Made by a program: the position numbers and the translations under genes
Part shown: piece after piece, positions 36,757 to 46,188 of the stretch
Layout: each line of letters starts with the position of its first letter
Position numbering within the stretch: the stretch's first letter is position 1
Notes under the pieces: generated by a model
Told to the model about the DNA's origin: nothing
Databases searched by the model: none
What the model saw: only the letters and a program-made list of their open reading frames with translations
NCBI GenBank assembly: GCA_017460395.1
Contig: JAFUBA010000013.1
Span: 17,353 to 81,352 of the forward strand
Source: Clostridia bacterium
Lineage (GTDB): Bacteria > Bacillota > Clostridia > Christensenellales > Aristaeellaceae
DNA: 64,000 nucleotides
Reading direction: 5' to 3'

Positions 36757-38172
36757 TCAGATATTCTTTCTGATCTTCTGGCCCTGGGCGGTATCCTCAA
36801 TGACATATCCGGCATTCCGAATGGCATCGCGAAGCTCATCGGACCGCTTCCAGTTCTTTTCTTTCCTGGCCTGAGCGCGTTCGTCCGCCATCTTCTGAAT
36901 GTCCTCGGGGAGCGCATCCTCATCCACGGGGGCCCGCTGGACAAGTCCAAGCACATCGCACATCCCCTGGAAACTCTTCAGTGACTGCTCCACGACCTCA
37001 AGAGATGAGGCGGATGAAAGTGTGGAATTCACGTCCCTGACTTCCTCAAAAATTGCCCCGATGGCATCTGCCGTGTTGAGGTCATCATCCATCGCGTCAT
37101 CAAATTTCTTTTCATACGCCTTGAGACGTTCCAGAAGCTGCTTTTCTTCCTCTGTGAGCGGCTTATCCTGCGCACTCTTTTTGAGGAAGACCATCTGGTC
37201 CCTGGCGGTATAGAGCCGCTGAAGGCTGGTTGCCGCCGATGCGATCTGGTCCTTGGAAAAATTGATGGGCGAGCGGTAATGTGCAGAGAGCATGAACATG
37301 CGGACCGCTTCCAGATCATAGACCTTGGAAATATCCCTCACCGTGAAGAAATTGCCGAGAGACTTGGACATTTTTACGTTGTCCACATTGATAAATCCAT
37401 TGTGCATCCAGTAATGCACATAGGGCTTGCCTGTGGCGCCCTCGGACTGCGCAATCTCATTCTCATGGTGCGGGAACAGGAGGTCTTTGCCACCGCAGTG
37501 GATATCGAAGGTCTCCCCCAGATATTCCATGGACATGGCAGAGCATTCCACATGCCAGCCTGGCCTTCCCATGCCCCAGGGGCTCTCCCATGCAGGCTCT
37601 CCGGGCTTCTGCGCCTTCCAGAGCACGAAATCCTCCGGATTTTCCTTGTCGGTCTCCACGTCCAGACGCTCGGAGGCGCCCACTTCCCTGTCTTCCATCC
37701 TCTGACCAGACAGTTTTCCGTATCCTGGAAATCTGGAAACCCTGAAGTAAACATCGCCGTTCTTTCCCACATAGGCATGACCATTGTCAACCAGCCTCTG
37801 TACGAGGCGGATGATCTGCGGGATATGTTCCGTTGCCCTCGGGTGCACCGTCGCCTTGCGGATTCCGAGTGCCTGGGCATCGATGTAATACTCCTTGATA
37901 AACCGGTCCGCCAGCTCCTGCACGGTGATGCCTTCCTCATTGGCCCTGCGGATCATCTTGTCATCGATATCCGTAAAGTTCTGAACAAAGGTCACCTCAT
38001 ATCCTTCCCGCTCCAGCTGACGGCGCAGCACATCGAAGGTGATAAAGGGGCGTGCATTGCCAATATGGAAATAATTATAGACCGTTGGCCCGCAGGAATA
38101 AATGCCAACTTTCCCTTCGTGGATCGGCGTAAACTCCTGCTTGCTTCTTGTGAGACTGTTATAAATCTGCAT
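36757..38172 (-). CDS. cysS: Cysteinyl-tRNA synthetase
   Basis: 471-residue class I aminoacyl-tRNA synthetase charging tRNA-Cys. HIGH-type motif is FHIGNARPF, with the zinc/cysteine-binding YSCGPTVYNY just before it; further zinc ligands are in HVECSAMS and HHENE. The KMSKS loop is KMSKSLGNFF. The DALR anticodon-binding and C-terminal regions follow. Length is normal. AAAAGG lies upstream of the ATG. No T-box leader is seen. The nearest upstream gene, 55 bases away on the same strand, encodes the giant repeat protein; no terminator separates them. Confidence 0.97.
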   Translation of the reverse strand: MQIYNSLTRSKQEFTPIHEGKVGIYSCGPTVYNYFHIGNARPFITFDVLRRQLEREGYEVTFVQNFTDIDDKMIRRANEEGITVQELADRFIKEYYIDAQALGIRKATVHPRATEHIPQIIRLVQRLVDNGHAYVGKNGDVYFRVSRFPGYGKLSGQRMEDREVGASERLDVETDKENPEDFVLWKAQKPGEPAWESPWGMGRPGWHVECSAMSMEYLGETFDIHCGGKDLLFPHHENEIAQSEGATGKPYVHYWMHNGFINVDNVKMSKSLGNFFTVRDISKVYDLEAVRMFMLSAHYRSPINFSKDQIASAATSLQRLYTARDQMVFLKKSAQDKPLTEEEKQLLERLKAYEKKFDDAMDDDLNTADAIGAIFEEVRDVNSTLSSASSLEVVEQSLKSFQGMCDVLGLVQRAPVDEDALPEDIQKMADERAQARKEKNWKRSDELRDAIRNAGYVIEDTAQGQKIRKNI

Positions 38173-38227
38173 ATGATCGCCTTTTCTTTCTTCCGTCTTC
38201 AGGTTGTGAATGACGAATATTGACTGA

Positions 38228-41200
38228 TTAATTCTGCGGATATGGGTCCTTGGACCAGTTCATGGCATCTCCGCTGTCGTAGCCTGCAGGATATGCCGCA
38301 CCGGGCAGCATGGCAAGCCCGATATCCGCGTCATAGTTGACATCATCTGAGATGGCCTGCACGGGCACGGATTCCCCTGTCTCCGTGAGGATCGAGACAA
38401 TGCCCGGCAGATCTTCCCTGTGAACAGTAGGCACCGTACCCTCCGGCAGATCCACCTTCACCGTATAGACAGCGGGGTATATATCTTCGAACAGATAATA
38501 GCCGTAGGCATCGGTAGAAGTGCTTGTGATCTCTTCCTCCCCGCGCATCAGGTGAAGCGTGACGCCTGAGATACCCTTTTCGTCCGTATCCATATAGCCG
38601 TTGCCATTGATATCCAGCCACACAAAGTCGCCCAAGGTACCCGGCAGCACACCGCCGATGTTCAGATTGATTCTGTCATTGCCCATTGTGACACTCAGAA
38701 GTGAGGATTGTCCCTGTCTGCGGTTGCAGTCAGCCATGATGCTGATGAGCCCGCCATCGACAAGCCGCTCATCGTCCGGCTCCACCACCACAACACCCTC
38801 CGGCAGCAGGGTTGCGATCCTGTATCTGCCGGGCAGAAGCCCTGTAAAGGTGTACATTCCGTCCCCCTGGGTCTTCGCACTCTGCAGCAGCATACCTTCT
38901 TCATCCAAAAGGCTGATCTCCGCGCCACTCAGCGCTTCCACCTCACCGCCGCGGTCGATCCACACAAGGCCGCCCACGGTAGTGTAGCGAATGAGTCCAA
39001 GGCTCAGATTGTCCAGATGGTCACCCGTACTCAGATTCAGCACGTCGCTGACCAGCGTGTTCCTCTCCAGGTGGAAATTGGTATCCCCTTCGGAGGAAAT
39101 CGTGCTGTCGTCCAGATCATAGGCAAGGCGATACCTGCCGGGGATCATCGTATCCAGAGAGAACTGTCCCGACTGGTCGGTGATCAGGTTCGGCATCTGT
39201 GTACCCCAGTCAAGGTCGATCACTCGGATGGTCTCATTGCCGGCCCCTGCCTCGCCCATCTCTCTAGAGCCGTTGCAGTTTTCATCCAGCCATGCATAGC
39301 CGGACAGCGAAGCCGGATGAACAGCACCAAGATGCTGGTCTGTGAACTCCTCGCCCATCTGCACTGTCATGGAGACTGTCTGGGTATTTCTGCACGCCTC
39401 AAGGGGCAGGGAAACCGCCTGAACTCTGGAGAGAACATAGTCTTCCGGCATAACCAAAGTCAGTTCATATTCACCCGGATGAATGTCATTCAGTTCAAAG
39501 GCGCCGTTTTCCAGTGTCTCTGTGATATAGCTCACAGATGTATCTGTGACAGATCTGAGCGAGATCAGAACACCTGAAAGGAGCGTTGCGCCCGGAGTGT
39601 ACTGCCCCTCTGCAGTCGGGTCAAGATAAGCATTACCCGATATTCTTCCCAGGGTCAGCGCACCGCACACGGGCACGCTCACCTCAGCACCCACCTGCAG
39701 GCGGAAGGAATCGCTCTGTGCCATTCCATCACCACCGGAGAAGGTATTGCCGCCGGACACCTCTTTTGCGAAGATTGCGCCCTCCGGCAGGAGAATTTCC
39801 ACATGATATGTCCCAGGCAGCACGGCATCAAAGCGATAGGTGCTGCTTTCATGGATGGTCTGGGTATATGCAATGTCGCCGGCATCTGAGACCAGGTTTA
39901 CCACGGTGCCTTCCAGGCCCCCTTCACCTGCATCCTGCCTGCCATTGTCGTTCATATCGGCAAACATGACGCCTTCCACGATACCGGGCACCACAAGGCC
40001 CACATCCATGCTCTGGAGCACAGATGCGATCCTGACTTCGATGGGTTCGGTGGTTCCATTACCGTTTCCGCGGCTGATCATCACATTGCCGCTGCCGGGC
40101 GTGGTAAATGCATATCCTTCAGGTGCATTCGCCGTCATCACATAGGTTCCGGGAAGCACACCTTCAAACGTATACTGACCTTTCGCGTTTGTCCTGACTG
40201 TGTCCACCACGGTGCCCGAGGATGAGAGAAGCTGCAGCGTGATGTTGCCCCTGCCCTTCTCCGCGCCGCTCATGGAGCCGGAGAAGTCATCATCGAGATA
40301 GACAGTGCCAAAAATGGTGGACGGCACCACAGCGCCTGCATTGACAGTCACAGATTCTGAGATCGCCACCTCAATATTCTCAGCATTACTGTCCCGGCGG
40401 CCATTGACAGCCCTGAAACGGTTACCGTCATCCTTTGTCGATACCTGCGTAAAGAATGCGGTCCCAGCTGGCAGAGTAGCCTTGACCCGGTAAGTGCCGG
40501 GACGGAGGCTGGAGAAGGCATATGTGCCGTCAGATCCTGTCGTAGCATTATCCAGCTCAATGTTGGTGCCCTGCCTGTAGACAGACAGTTTCACACCTTC
40601 ATAAGGCCTTTCACCCTCATCCAGAATGCCATTGGCATTTTCGTCCAGGAAGGCTGTGCCGCGAATCTCCGATTTGGTGTAGACACCGATATTCTGGTCC
40701 TCCACGACCTTCGGATCATTGAGGTCGAGCGTCTTGGCTGTCACAGACTTGGTCTCATCGGTAAAAATGGATCTGGCCTTTCCGCCGGCGGTTGCTTTCT
40801 TTGTAAAGATAAACCCATCCGGGAGAGTTACGCGGAAACGGTAGGAGCCGGGACGCAGCTGTGTGAAACTGTACTGTCCGTCATCGTCCGTCAGGATCTG
40901 ATATGTCAGCCCGTTTCGAATGCCGACACATTCAAGGAGAATTCCTGCCTGTCCGGGTTCATCATCCTGATGGATGCCATCTCCGTTCACATCCAGCCAT
41001 ACATAGCCAGTCACGCCGCTCATGGGTTCAGCTGCAATACCGAACAGGGCCGTGGTGCCACTGGAAAGATGCACCACTTCAGATTCCTGCTGCGGCGCGC
41101 TCTGCCGGATCATCTGGCTCGATTCAAGCGTACCGGGGTTCTTGCCCCTGGGACCGAAACCATAGGACAGAGGAAGCTCGCACCTGACAATATAGTTCCC

Positions 41201-43237
41201 TTCGGCAAGATCTGTGAAGGATACCATTCCATCAGAACCGGTTCTTCCAGAGGCAACAATGGTGTCCTCCCCGTTGCCCGTCTGGATCAGATCCACCGCA
41301 GCACCGCTGAGGAGTCGCTCATAGGGACCCTTTTCTCCGTTATGGTTTGCATCGATAAATACCTGCACACTGAGAGCTGCACTTCCGTGTGCCTCACCTG
41401 TCTTCAGCGTGCGCAGCGGGATTTCATTCTGTTCTGCATCGGGGAGCAGCAGCGCTGCTGTGGAATACTCGGTTACGTCAGCAGATACAGATGCCTTTAC
41501 ATCCTCTTCCGGTTGTTCATCCTGTTCATTTGTTCCCTGGATCGACACAGAAATGGTGCGATTAGAAGCATCCCCAGCTGGACTTTCTGCCTTGATAAAT
41601 TCAGGTGCCTGAAGAACTGCTTCTGTATGATCCGTCAGATCAACCGAGGCAGTCGCCCTGACTGTACCGTCCTTGTCCTCCTCTGCCGTCCAGCCGCTCA
41701 GGTCCCAGGAAGCACCGTTTTCGGCCTTTGGCAGCTCAATGGACACCTGGTACTCACCGGCATACAGCTGACCGGCTGTGAGAACGTTTTCCTTCAGCTC
41801 CATCTGTCGGCTGCCCTGTGGTGTGACGATGGAGGCTTTCATATCGCCGGTAGCATTTTCCACCGACACTGTACGGAATTTCAAAAGGGTAACCTGCTGG
41901 GTGAGGTGCCTGTTTTCTGTCTCCGACAGATCTGCATCCCACTCCAGGGTGCCTGTCATGTAGATCGATACATCATCCAGCTTGTCCATATAGTAGCCAG
42001 ACGGCACGGTCATCTGGAAAATGTAGGATTCCTGGTTCAGTGTCCACTCAATCGTGTGACTTTCAGAAAGATTCAGCGTGCCGCTTTCCACCGCCTCTGT
42101 TTCCGTGCGAAGCAGCCACTCGATCTGCTCATCGCCAAAATCGCCTGTAAACACCACGGACAGCCTGGGTTCCGCAACAGGCACCGGAGTGGCGGTGGGG
42201 CTCTGTGTGGGTGGCACAGTCACCACGGGCGTCGGCGTCGGCGTAGATGTTGGTTCAGCCGTAGGTGCCTCGGTCGGCACGGAAGTGGGTGCAACAGTCG
42301 GCTCCTGTGTGGGCGTAGATGTTGGTACCTCCGTGGGAACGGGGGTTGGTGCTTCGGTTGGAGCCGCAGTGGGGGTCTGTGTGGGCTCAGCTGTGGGTGC
42401 TTCCGTCGGGACCTCGGTAGGCGTGGCCGTCGGGACCTCTGTCGGCACAGGCGTTGGTGCTTCGGTCGGCACGGCCGTTGGAGCTGGCACCACGACCGTG
42501 GGGGCAGGGGTCAGCGTCTCCTGGACAACGTCCTCCGCCGCGATTTCTTCATCCTTTATCTCCGGATAAGCATCTCTCAGGTCCACCAGTGCGATCTCGC
42601 TGCCGTTGCCCCTGTATGGCACAATTTCCACGTTGGCAGTCACGTCACTGTTGTCCAGATCGCGGATCTGCCAAATGCCGGAGACAATGGGCTCCTCCAG
42701 TGAGAAAACGCCATCCTCGCCCGTTTCAATTTCGAAGCGTTCCAGGACGATTTCCTTCGTTTCTTCCTCATCCTCGCTCAGCGTCGGAAAAAACTCTTCC
42801 TCCTCCTGGTCCGTTACGCGCAGCACTTCATAGCGATGCCTGCCGCGGGTGTACAGATCGAAAAGGCCTGCATCCGCATAGGCTACAATGTGGACAATAT
42901 TATCAATATTTTCTGTGACGCCAAGGGTATAGCCATTGGCATCCATGGTATAGCCCTCCGTCACCGTGTCGAGATCCGGCACAAGTGTGACATCTGACCC
43001 GTCCTTCAGAGCAATGTCTGTGCTTCCGAAGGGATTGACTTTCATGGTACCAATGAGGGTATCATGCTGATAGACAGAGAAATCACAGGAAAGCATCTCG
43101 GGTTCCCATTCGCCGTCAGCACGAAGGACCATCCCATAGACATATACCTGCAGCGACGTTTCTTCTGCCGCTGCCCATGTCCACATACCTGTCAGCAATA
43201 CCAAACTGATAAGCCATGCCAATCCTCTCCTGGCCAT
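38228..43237 (-). CDS. Giant secreted multi-domain protein with SdrD-B-like repeats
   Basis: 1,669 residues. A signal peptide (cleavage near AAA-EE, residue 25) precedes an acidic N-terminal region (to about 235), a low-complexity Pro/Thr/Val/Glu linker made of PTEAPT/PTEVPT units (about 240-360) and a beta-rich region (about 365-610). Nine SdrD-B/Cna-B-like domains follow at about 110-residue spacing, starting near residues 622, 745, 860, 977, 1087, 1197, 1312, 1422 and 1536. Most open with a calcium-loop-like pattern such as WLDVNGDGIHQDDEPG, FLDENANGILDEGERP or WLDINGNGYMDTDEKG. No LPXTG signal, terminal membrane helix or other anchor is seen at the end (SKDPYPQN). It is probably a stalk-like surface or secreted adhesin; the partner is unknown. 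GGAGGGTG precedes the ATG. Confidence 0.88.
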   Translation of the reverse strand: MARRGLAWLISLVLLTGMWTWAAAEETSLQVYVYGMVLRADGEWEPEMLSCDFSVYQHDTLIGTMKVNPFGSTDIALKDGSDVTLVPDLDTVTEGYTMDANGYTLGVTENIDNIVHIVAYADAGLFDLYTRGRHRYEVLRVTDQEEEEFFPTLSEDEEETKEIVLERFEIETGEDGVFSLEEPIVSGIWQIRDLDNSDVTANVEIVPYRGNGSEIALVDLRDAYPEIKDEEIAAEDVVQETLTPAPTVVVPAPTAVPTEAPTPVPTEVPTATPTEVPTEAPTAEPTQTPTAAPTEAPTPVPTEVPTSTPTQEPTVAPTSVPTEAPTAEPTSTPTPTPVVTVPPTQSPTATPVPVAEPRLSVVFTGDFGDEQIEWLLRTETEAVESGTLNLSESHTIEWTLNQESYIFQMTVPSGYYMDKLDDVSIYMTGTLEWDADLSETENRHLTQQVTLLKFRTVSVENATGDMKASIVTPQGSRQMELKENVLTAGQLYAGEYQVSIELPKAENGASWDLSGWTAEEDKDGTVRATASVDLTDHTEAVLQAPEFIKAESPAGDASNRTISVSIQGTNEQDEQPEEDVKASVSADVTEYSTAALLLPDAEQNEIPLRTLKTGEAHGSAALSVQVFIDANHNGEKGPYERLLSGAAVDLIQTGNGEDTIVASGRTGSDGMVSFTDLAEGNYIVRCELPLSYGFGPRGKNPGTLESSQMIRQSAPQQESEVVHLSSGTTALFGIAAEPMSGVTGYVWLDVNGDGIHQDDEPGQAGILLECVGIRNGLTYQILTDDDGQYSFTQLRPGSYRFRVTLPDGFIFTKKATAGGKARSIFTDETKSVTAKTLDLNDPKVVEDQNIGVYTKSEIRGTAFLDENANGILDEGERPYEGVKLSVYRQGTNIELDNATTGSDGTYAFSSLRPGTYRVKATLPAGTAFFTQVSTKDDGNRFRAVNGRRDSNAENIEVAISESVTVNAGAVVPSTIFGTVYLDDDFSGSMSGAEKGRGNITLQLLSSSGTVVDTVRTNAKGQYTFEGVLPGTYVMTANAPEGYAFTTPGSGNVMISRGNGNGTTEPIEVRIASVLQSMDVGLVVPGIVEGVMFADMNDNGRQDAGEGGLEGTVVNLVSDAGDIAYTQTIHESSTYRFDAVLPGTYHVEILLPEGAIFAKEVSGGNTFSGGDGMAQSDSFRLQVGAEVSVPVCGALTLGRISGNAYLDPTAEGQYTPGATLLSGVLISLRSVTDTSVSYITETLENGAFELNDIHPGEYELTLVMPEDYVLSRVQAVSLPLEACRNTQTVSMTVQMGEEFTDQHLGAVHPASLSGYAWLDENCNGSREMGEAGAGNETIRVIDLDWGTQMPNLITDQSGQFSLDTMIPGRYRLAYDLDDSTISSEGDTNFHLERNTLVSDVLNLSTGDHLDNLSLGLIRYTTVGGLVWIDRGGEVEALSGAEISLLDEEGMLLQSAKTQGDGMYTFTGLLPGRYRIATLLPEGVVVVEPDDERLVDGGLISIMADCNRRQGQSSLLSVTMGNDRINLNIGGVLPGTLGDFVWLDINGNGYMDTDEKGISGVTLHLMRGEEEITSTSTDAYGYYLFEDIYPAVYTVKVDLPEGTVPTVHREDLPGIVSILTETGESVPVQAISDDVNYDADIGLAMLPGAAYPAGYDSGDAMNWSKDPYPQN
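42180..42520 (-). repeat. Pro/Thr-rich low-complexity coding repeat
   Basis: Degenerate short in-frame repeats encode PTEVPT, PTEAPT and PTAEPT units of the giant protein. Codon choice varies between copies, so the repeat is under protein-level rather than DNA-level constraint. The opposite strand is open and rich in Val/Gly, a mere shadow. Confidence 0.75.
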
Positions 43238-43383
43238 GACAAGTCACCCTCCATCCGGTCACAGTAATAAAGCGCTTCGAAAAATCTTTACCGAGTTAAC
43301 ATCCCGGGAGAAATCCCCGGTGAAATCATCATGAATTCGTTTCTGTCATGCACAATGCCCGATCCACATGCACCCAGGACGTT

Positions 43384-44769
43384 TCAGTCCTCTGCATCAT
43401 CTGCGGCATCTGCTGTTGTTTCCTTTTCCAGTTTTGATACCAGGGCCGATTCCACGTGATGGTTCTTCAGTTTTTCTACCTGAATGTGCAGACCGCACAC
43501 ATCCATCTCAGGCCGGCTTCCATCTTTTGGGATCACCGTCATCTGATTGAAGATCAGCCCGCCAAGGGTGTCATAGTCTTCATCTACAGGCAGCTCCACC
43601 CCGAGAGCCTCCGAGATTTCATCCAGCAGCATGGAGCCGGAAATTCTCCAGAGATTATCAGACAGCTGGACCAGCTCGTTTTCTGCCTGGGGATCAAATT
43701 CATCGTAGATGTTGCCCACGATCAGTTCAAGCAGGTCTTCCATCGTCACAAGGCCACTCACACCGCCGTACTCATCCACCACAATGGCCATGTGGGTTTT
43801 CCGCTTCTGCATATCCCGGAACAGCACGTCTGCCTGCACATGCTCCGGCACAAAGTACGCCTCCCTGATCAGGGAGGACATGTCCTTTGGCTTTTCCTTG
43901 TGGGCATTGAGCAGATAATCCCGTGTGCTGAGGATACCGATGATGTCGTCCATGTCCTCATCGTAGACAGGAAAACGGCTGAGACCTGTGCTCATGATGA
44001 TCTTCATCACGGTGTCATGATCATCATGAATCCAGATAAAAGACACATTGGTCCTGTGGGTCATCACGTCCTCTGCAGTCTGGTTGTTGAACTCGAAGAT
44101 GTTTTCGATCATTTCCTTCTCGTTCTCTTCGATGGCACCTGTCTCTTCCCCGATGTCCACCATCTGCAGTATATCATCCTCCGTGATCTCTTCATCTCCC
44201 ACGTCCGGGCTGATGCCACGAAACGACAGGAGAAGCCGGGTACAGCCACGCACCATCCAGACAAGAGGAGAAAGAATCCTGGCAAGGGCAAACACCACGC
44301 TGAAGCCATGCTGAAAACCTCTCAGGAACTCCTTCTCACTTTTCTCGCCTTTTTCTTCACTGATCTCATTCAGTTTCTGTTTGGCCAGATACTGAGGAAA
44401 GGAAAAACCGAATACCTGGACAATGACGATCAGGATCAGCTCCAGGATCATGAATGCCAGGAGCCGGGAGACCATCTGCTGCTCCGCCCAGAAGAGCCCA
44501 GACAGTTTTGGAACAAACACAAATGCTGCAAGGCCGCCGCAGACCAGAGCACAGAAAAGCCGAAGAATCCGGACAGATAACAGATATGGCCTTGGCGTCA
44601 TAAGTATCTGGGACAGGTGTCTGCCAAATTTTTCTTTTTCCTGCTCCTCGACCCTGGGATATTTCTCATGCAGCGCCGTCAGCACTTCGTCCATCTGCGC
44701 ACACCATGCATGGACAAGCAGCAGGACCAGAAAACATATTAGAGGAACAGCCGACGAATCGGTTGTCAA
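43384..44769 (-). CDS. CNNM/CorC-type membrane protein with CBS pair
   Basis: 461 residues of the HlyC/CorC family linked to Mg2+/Co2+ efflux or homeostasis. An N-terminal CNNM-like membrane domain (about four hydrophobic segments, residues 5-200) is followed by the acidic junction [19 protein letters not shown] then [14 protein letters not shown], a CBS pair ([53 protein letters not shown]) and the C-terminal CorC_HlyC domain ([18 protein letters not shown]). The start is TTG at 44769, seven bases after GAGGTG. Together with mgtE it suggests active Mg2+ control. Confidence 0.9.
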   Translation of the reverse strand: MTTDSSAVPLICFLVLLLVHAWCAQMDEVLTALHEKYPRVEEQEKEKFGRHLSQILMTPRPYLLSVRILRLFCALVCGGLAAFVFVPKLSGLFWAEQQMVSRLLAFMILELILIVIVQVFGFSFPQYLAKQKLNEISEEKGEKSEKEFLRGFQHGFSVVFALARILSPLVWMVRGCTRLLLSFRGISPDVGDEEITEDDILQMVDIGEETGAIEENEKEMIENIFEFNNQTAEDVMTHRTNVSFIWIHDDHDTVMKIIMSTGLSRFPVYDEDMDDIIGILSTRDYLLNAHKEKPKDMSSLIREAYFVPEHVQADVLFRDMQKRKTHMAIVVDEYGGVSGLVTMEDLLELIVGNIYDEFDPQAENELVQLSDNLWRISGSMLLDEISEALGVELPVDEDYDTLGGLIFNQMTVIPKDGSRPEMDVCGLHIQVEKLKNHHVESALVSKLEKETTADAADDAED

Positions 44770-44899
44770 AAATCATCACCTCGAAGAAATCTGCATCATC
44801 TAATTCTATAATGAATGGTCAATTTTATCTCTGCAGCCCACGAAAAAAGCGCAGAAACATGTGCAGTATATCACGTTTTGGCAGCAGAATGCAAACCGC

Positions 44900-44928
44900 T
44901 TGTGCATCGAAAGCTGATTTGTTATAAT
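44900..44928 (+). promoter_or_regulatory. Promoter of yajC
   Basis: TTGTGC at 44900-44905, 17-base spacer, extended -10 TGT-TATAAT with the hexamer at 44923-44928. Confidence 0.7.
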
Positions 44929-45026
44929 CCAGTTTATACCGGTTACAGAGGTCTCCTTTATACCTTTGATCGGCCGGAAAATCTCATCTGAAGAAAAAAC
45001 GCTTCTTGAAAGGAGTCATGTATCCC

Positions 45027-45413
45027 ATGAATTTCTGGTACAAGCTGCTCGGAATCACCTTTGCTCTTGCGGAGGAAGCCGCAGGTTCTGCTGAGGAACT
45101 GGCGGATGCCAATCCTGTCGCGGTGCTCATCACGACCTTCCTGCCCATGATCCTGATCTTCGTCGTCTTCTATTTCATGCTGATCCGTCCTCAGCGCAAG
45201 AAGGACAAGAAAGTCAAGGAAATGCTGGACAATCTGAAGGTGTCTGATCGTGTGTGCACCATCGGTGGCATTTACGGCACCATCACCCAGATCAAGGATG
45301 ATACCGTGACCCTGTCCGTCGGCAACCAGAACATGACCATGGTTGTGGCTCGCTGGGGAATCCGCTCTGTGGAAGAAGTCTCCATTGAGAATGATGCTGA
45401 AGCCCTGAACTAA
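45027..45413 (+). CDS. yajC: Preprotein translocase subunit YajC
   Basis: 128-residue accessory subunit of the Sec translocase that associates with SecDF. An Ala/Glu-rich short external N-terminus leads into one membrane helix (about 30-52), followed by the YajC signature FYFMLIRPQRKKDKKVKEML and the KVSDRVCTIGGIYGTI domain. The ATG at 45027 is preferred; AAAGGAG at 45009-45015 lies 11 bases upstream, while the ATG at 45018 is only two bases from it. It has its own promoter. SecDF genes are not in view. Confidence 0.93.
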   Translation: MNFWYKLLGITFALAEEAAGSAEELADANPVAVLITTFLPMILIFVVFYFMLIRPQRKKDKKVKEMLDNLKVSDRVCTIGGIYGTITQIKDDTVTLSVGNQNMTMVVARWGIRSVEEVSIENDAEALN

Positions 45414-45426
45414 AAGCGCTTATCTG

Positions 45427-45490
45427 CCCGTTTCCTTTTTGCGGAATCTATCCGGTTTCCACAACCAGGAACGGGTTTTCTTGTCGAGCG
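45427..45490 (+). terminator. Likely terminator of yajC
   Basis: CCCGTTTCC and GGAACGGG pair with one bulged base, enclosing a smaller GGAATC...inner fold, followed by TTTTCTTG. Moderate support only because the loop is long. Confidence 0.5.
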
Positions 45491-45515
45491 ATATACTTCA
45501 AAAGGAGGTCCCTTC

Positions 45516-46139
45516 ATGCTGTTTATCGGAATCTGTGGTGCCAGCGGAAGCGGTAAATCCACCCTGGCAGATGCACTTCGTGAACGCCTCGGCGATGATC
45601 GCTGCTTTGTGCTGCAGCAGGACGCCTATTATCTGGATCATCCGAATTTGACGTTTGAGGAACGGGTTATTCTCAATTACGACGAGCCGGAGATCTTTGA
45701 TCACGATCTGCTCCTGCAGGATATCAAGACGCTTGCATCCGGTCAGCCCATCCAGCGAAAAGCATATGACTACGCCGATCACAGACGCAGGGACACAAAT
45801 GAAACAATCTGGCCAAGGGACGTGCTCATTCTTGAGGGTATCCACTGTTTCCATGATGAACGCCTCCGGGACATGATGTACCTGAAACTGTATATGAAAG
45901 TTGAACCTGATATATGTCTTCTTCGCAGGATTGAACGGGACATCAAGGAACGCGGCAGAGATATCGACGGCATAGCAGCCCAGTATCTGACAACCGTCAA
46001 ACCCATGTACGACAGATACATACGAAACTATGTCAGCCATGCGGATGTGATCGTGGCAGGCGGCGGAAAAAATGCCAGGATTGTAGATATCCTGGCCGGG
46101 TATGTGGCAGATGAGCTGTCCAAGCGCGGGAGCTTTTAG
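45516..46139 (+). CDS. udk: Uridine kinase family protein
   Basis: 207-residue P-loop kinase. The N-terminal FIGICGASGSGKSTLADAL is the Walker A loop, followed by QQDAYYLDHPNLTFEER (uridine kinase nucleoside-site aspartate), the NYDEPEIFDHDLL segment, and VLILEGIHCF. A lid with RRIERDIKERGRD ends the phosphate-binding core. It phosphorylates uridine and cytidine in pyrimidine salvage. AAAGGAGG lies seven bases before the ATG. It is transcribed with or behind yajC and ends at a strong hairpin. Confidence 0.93.
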   Translation: MLFIGICGASGSGKSTLADALRERLGDDRCFVLQQDAYYLDHPNLTFEERVILNYDEPEIFDHDLLLQDIKTLASGQPIQRKAYDYADHRRRDTNETIWPRDVLILEGIHCFHDERLRDMMYLKLYMKVEPDICLLRRIERDIKERGRDIDGIAAQYLTTVKPMYDRYIRNYVSHADVIVAGGGKNARIVDILAGYVADELSKRGSF

Positions 46140-46140
46140 G

Positions 46141-46188
46141 GCATAAGAAAAGTGCGTGATCATATAAGATCACGCACTTTTCTTATGC
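46141..46188. terminator. Perfect 21-bp bidirectional terminator between udk and nagA
   Basis: 46141-46161 is an exact inverted copy of 46168-46188 with a 6-base loop. T-rich ends lie on both strands. The nagA stop codon (46183-46185) is inside the right arm, and the udk stop lies one base before the left arm. Confidence 0.9.

Noticed and set aside
42078..42569. Val/Gly-rich 163-codon plus-strand frame resembling a repeat protein
   Set aside because: It is the reverse complement of the Pro/Thr linker codons of the giant protein; the apparent repeats are inherited from that linker.
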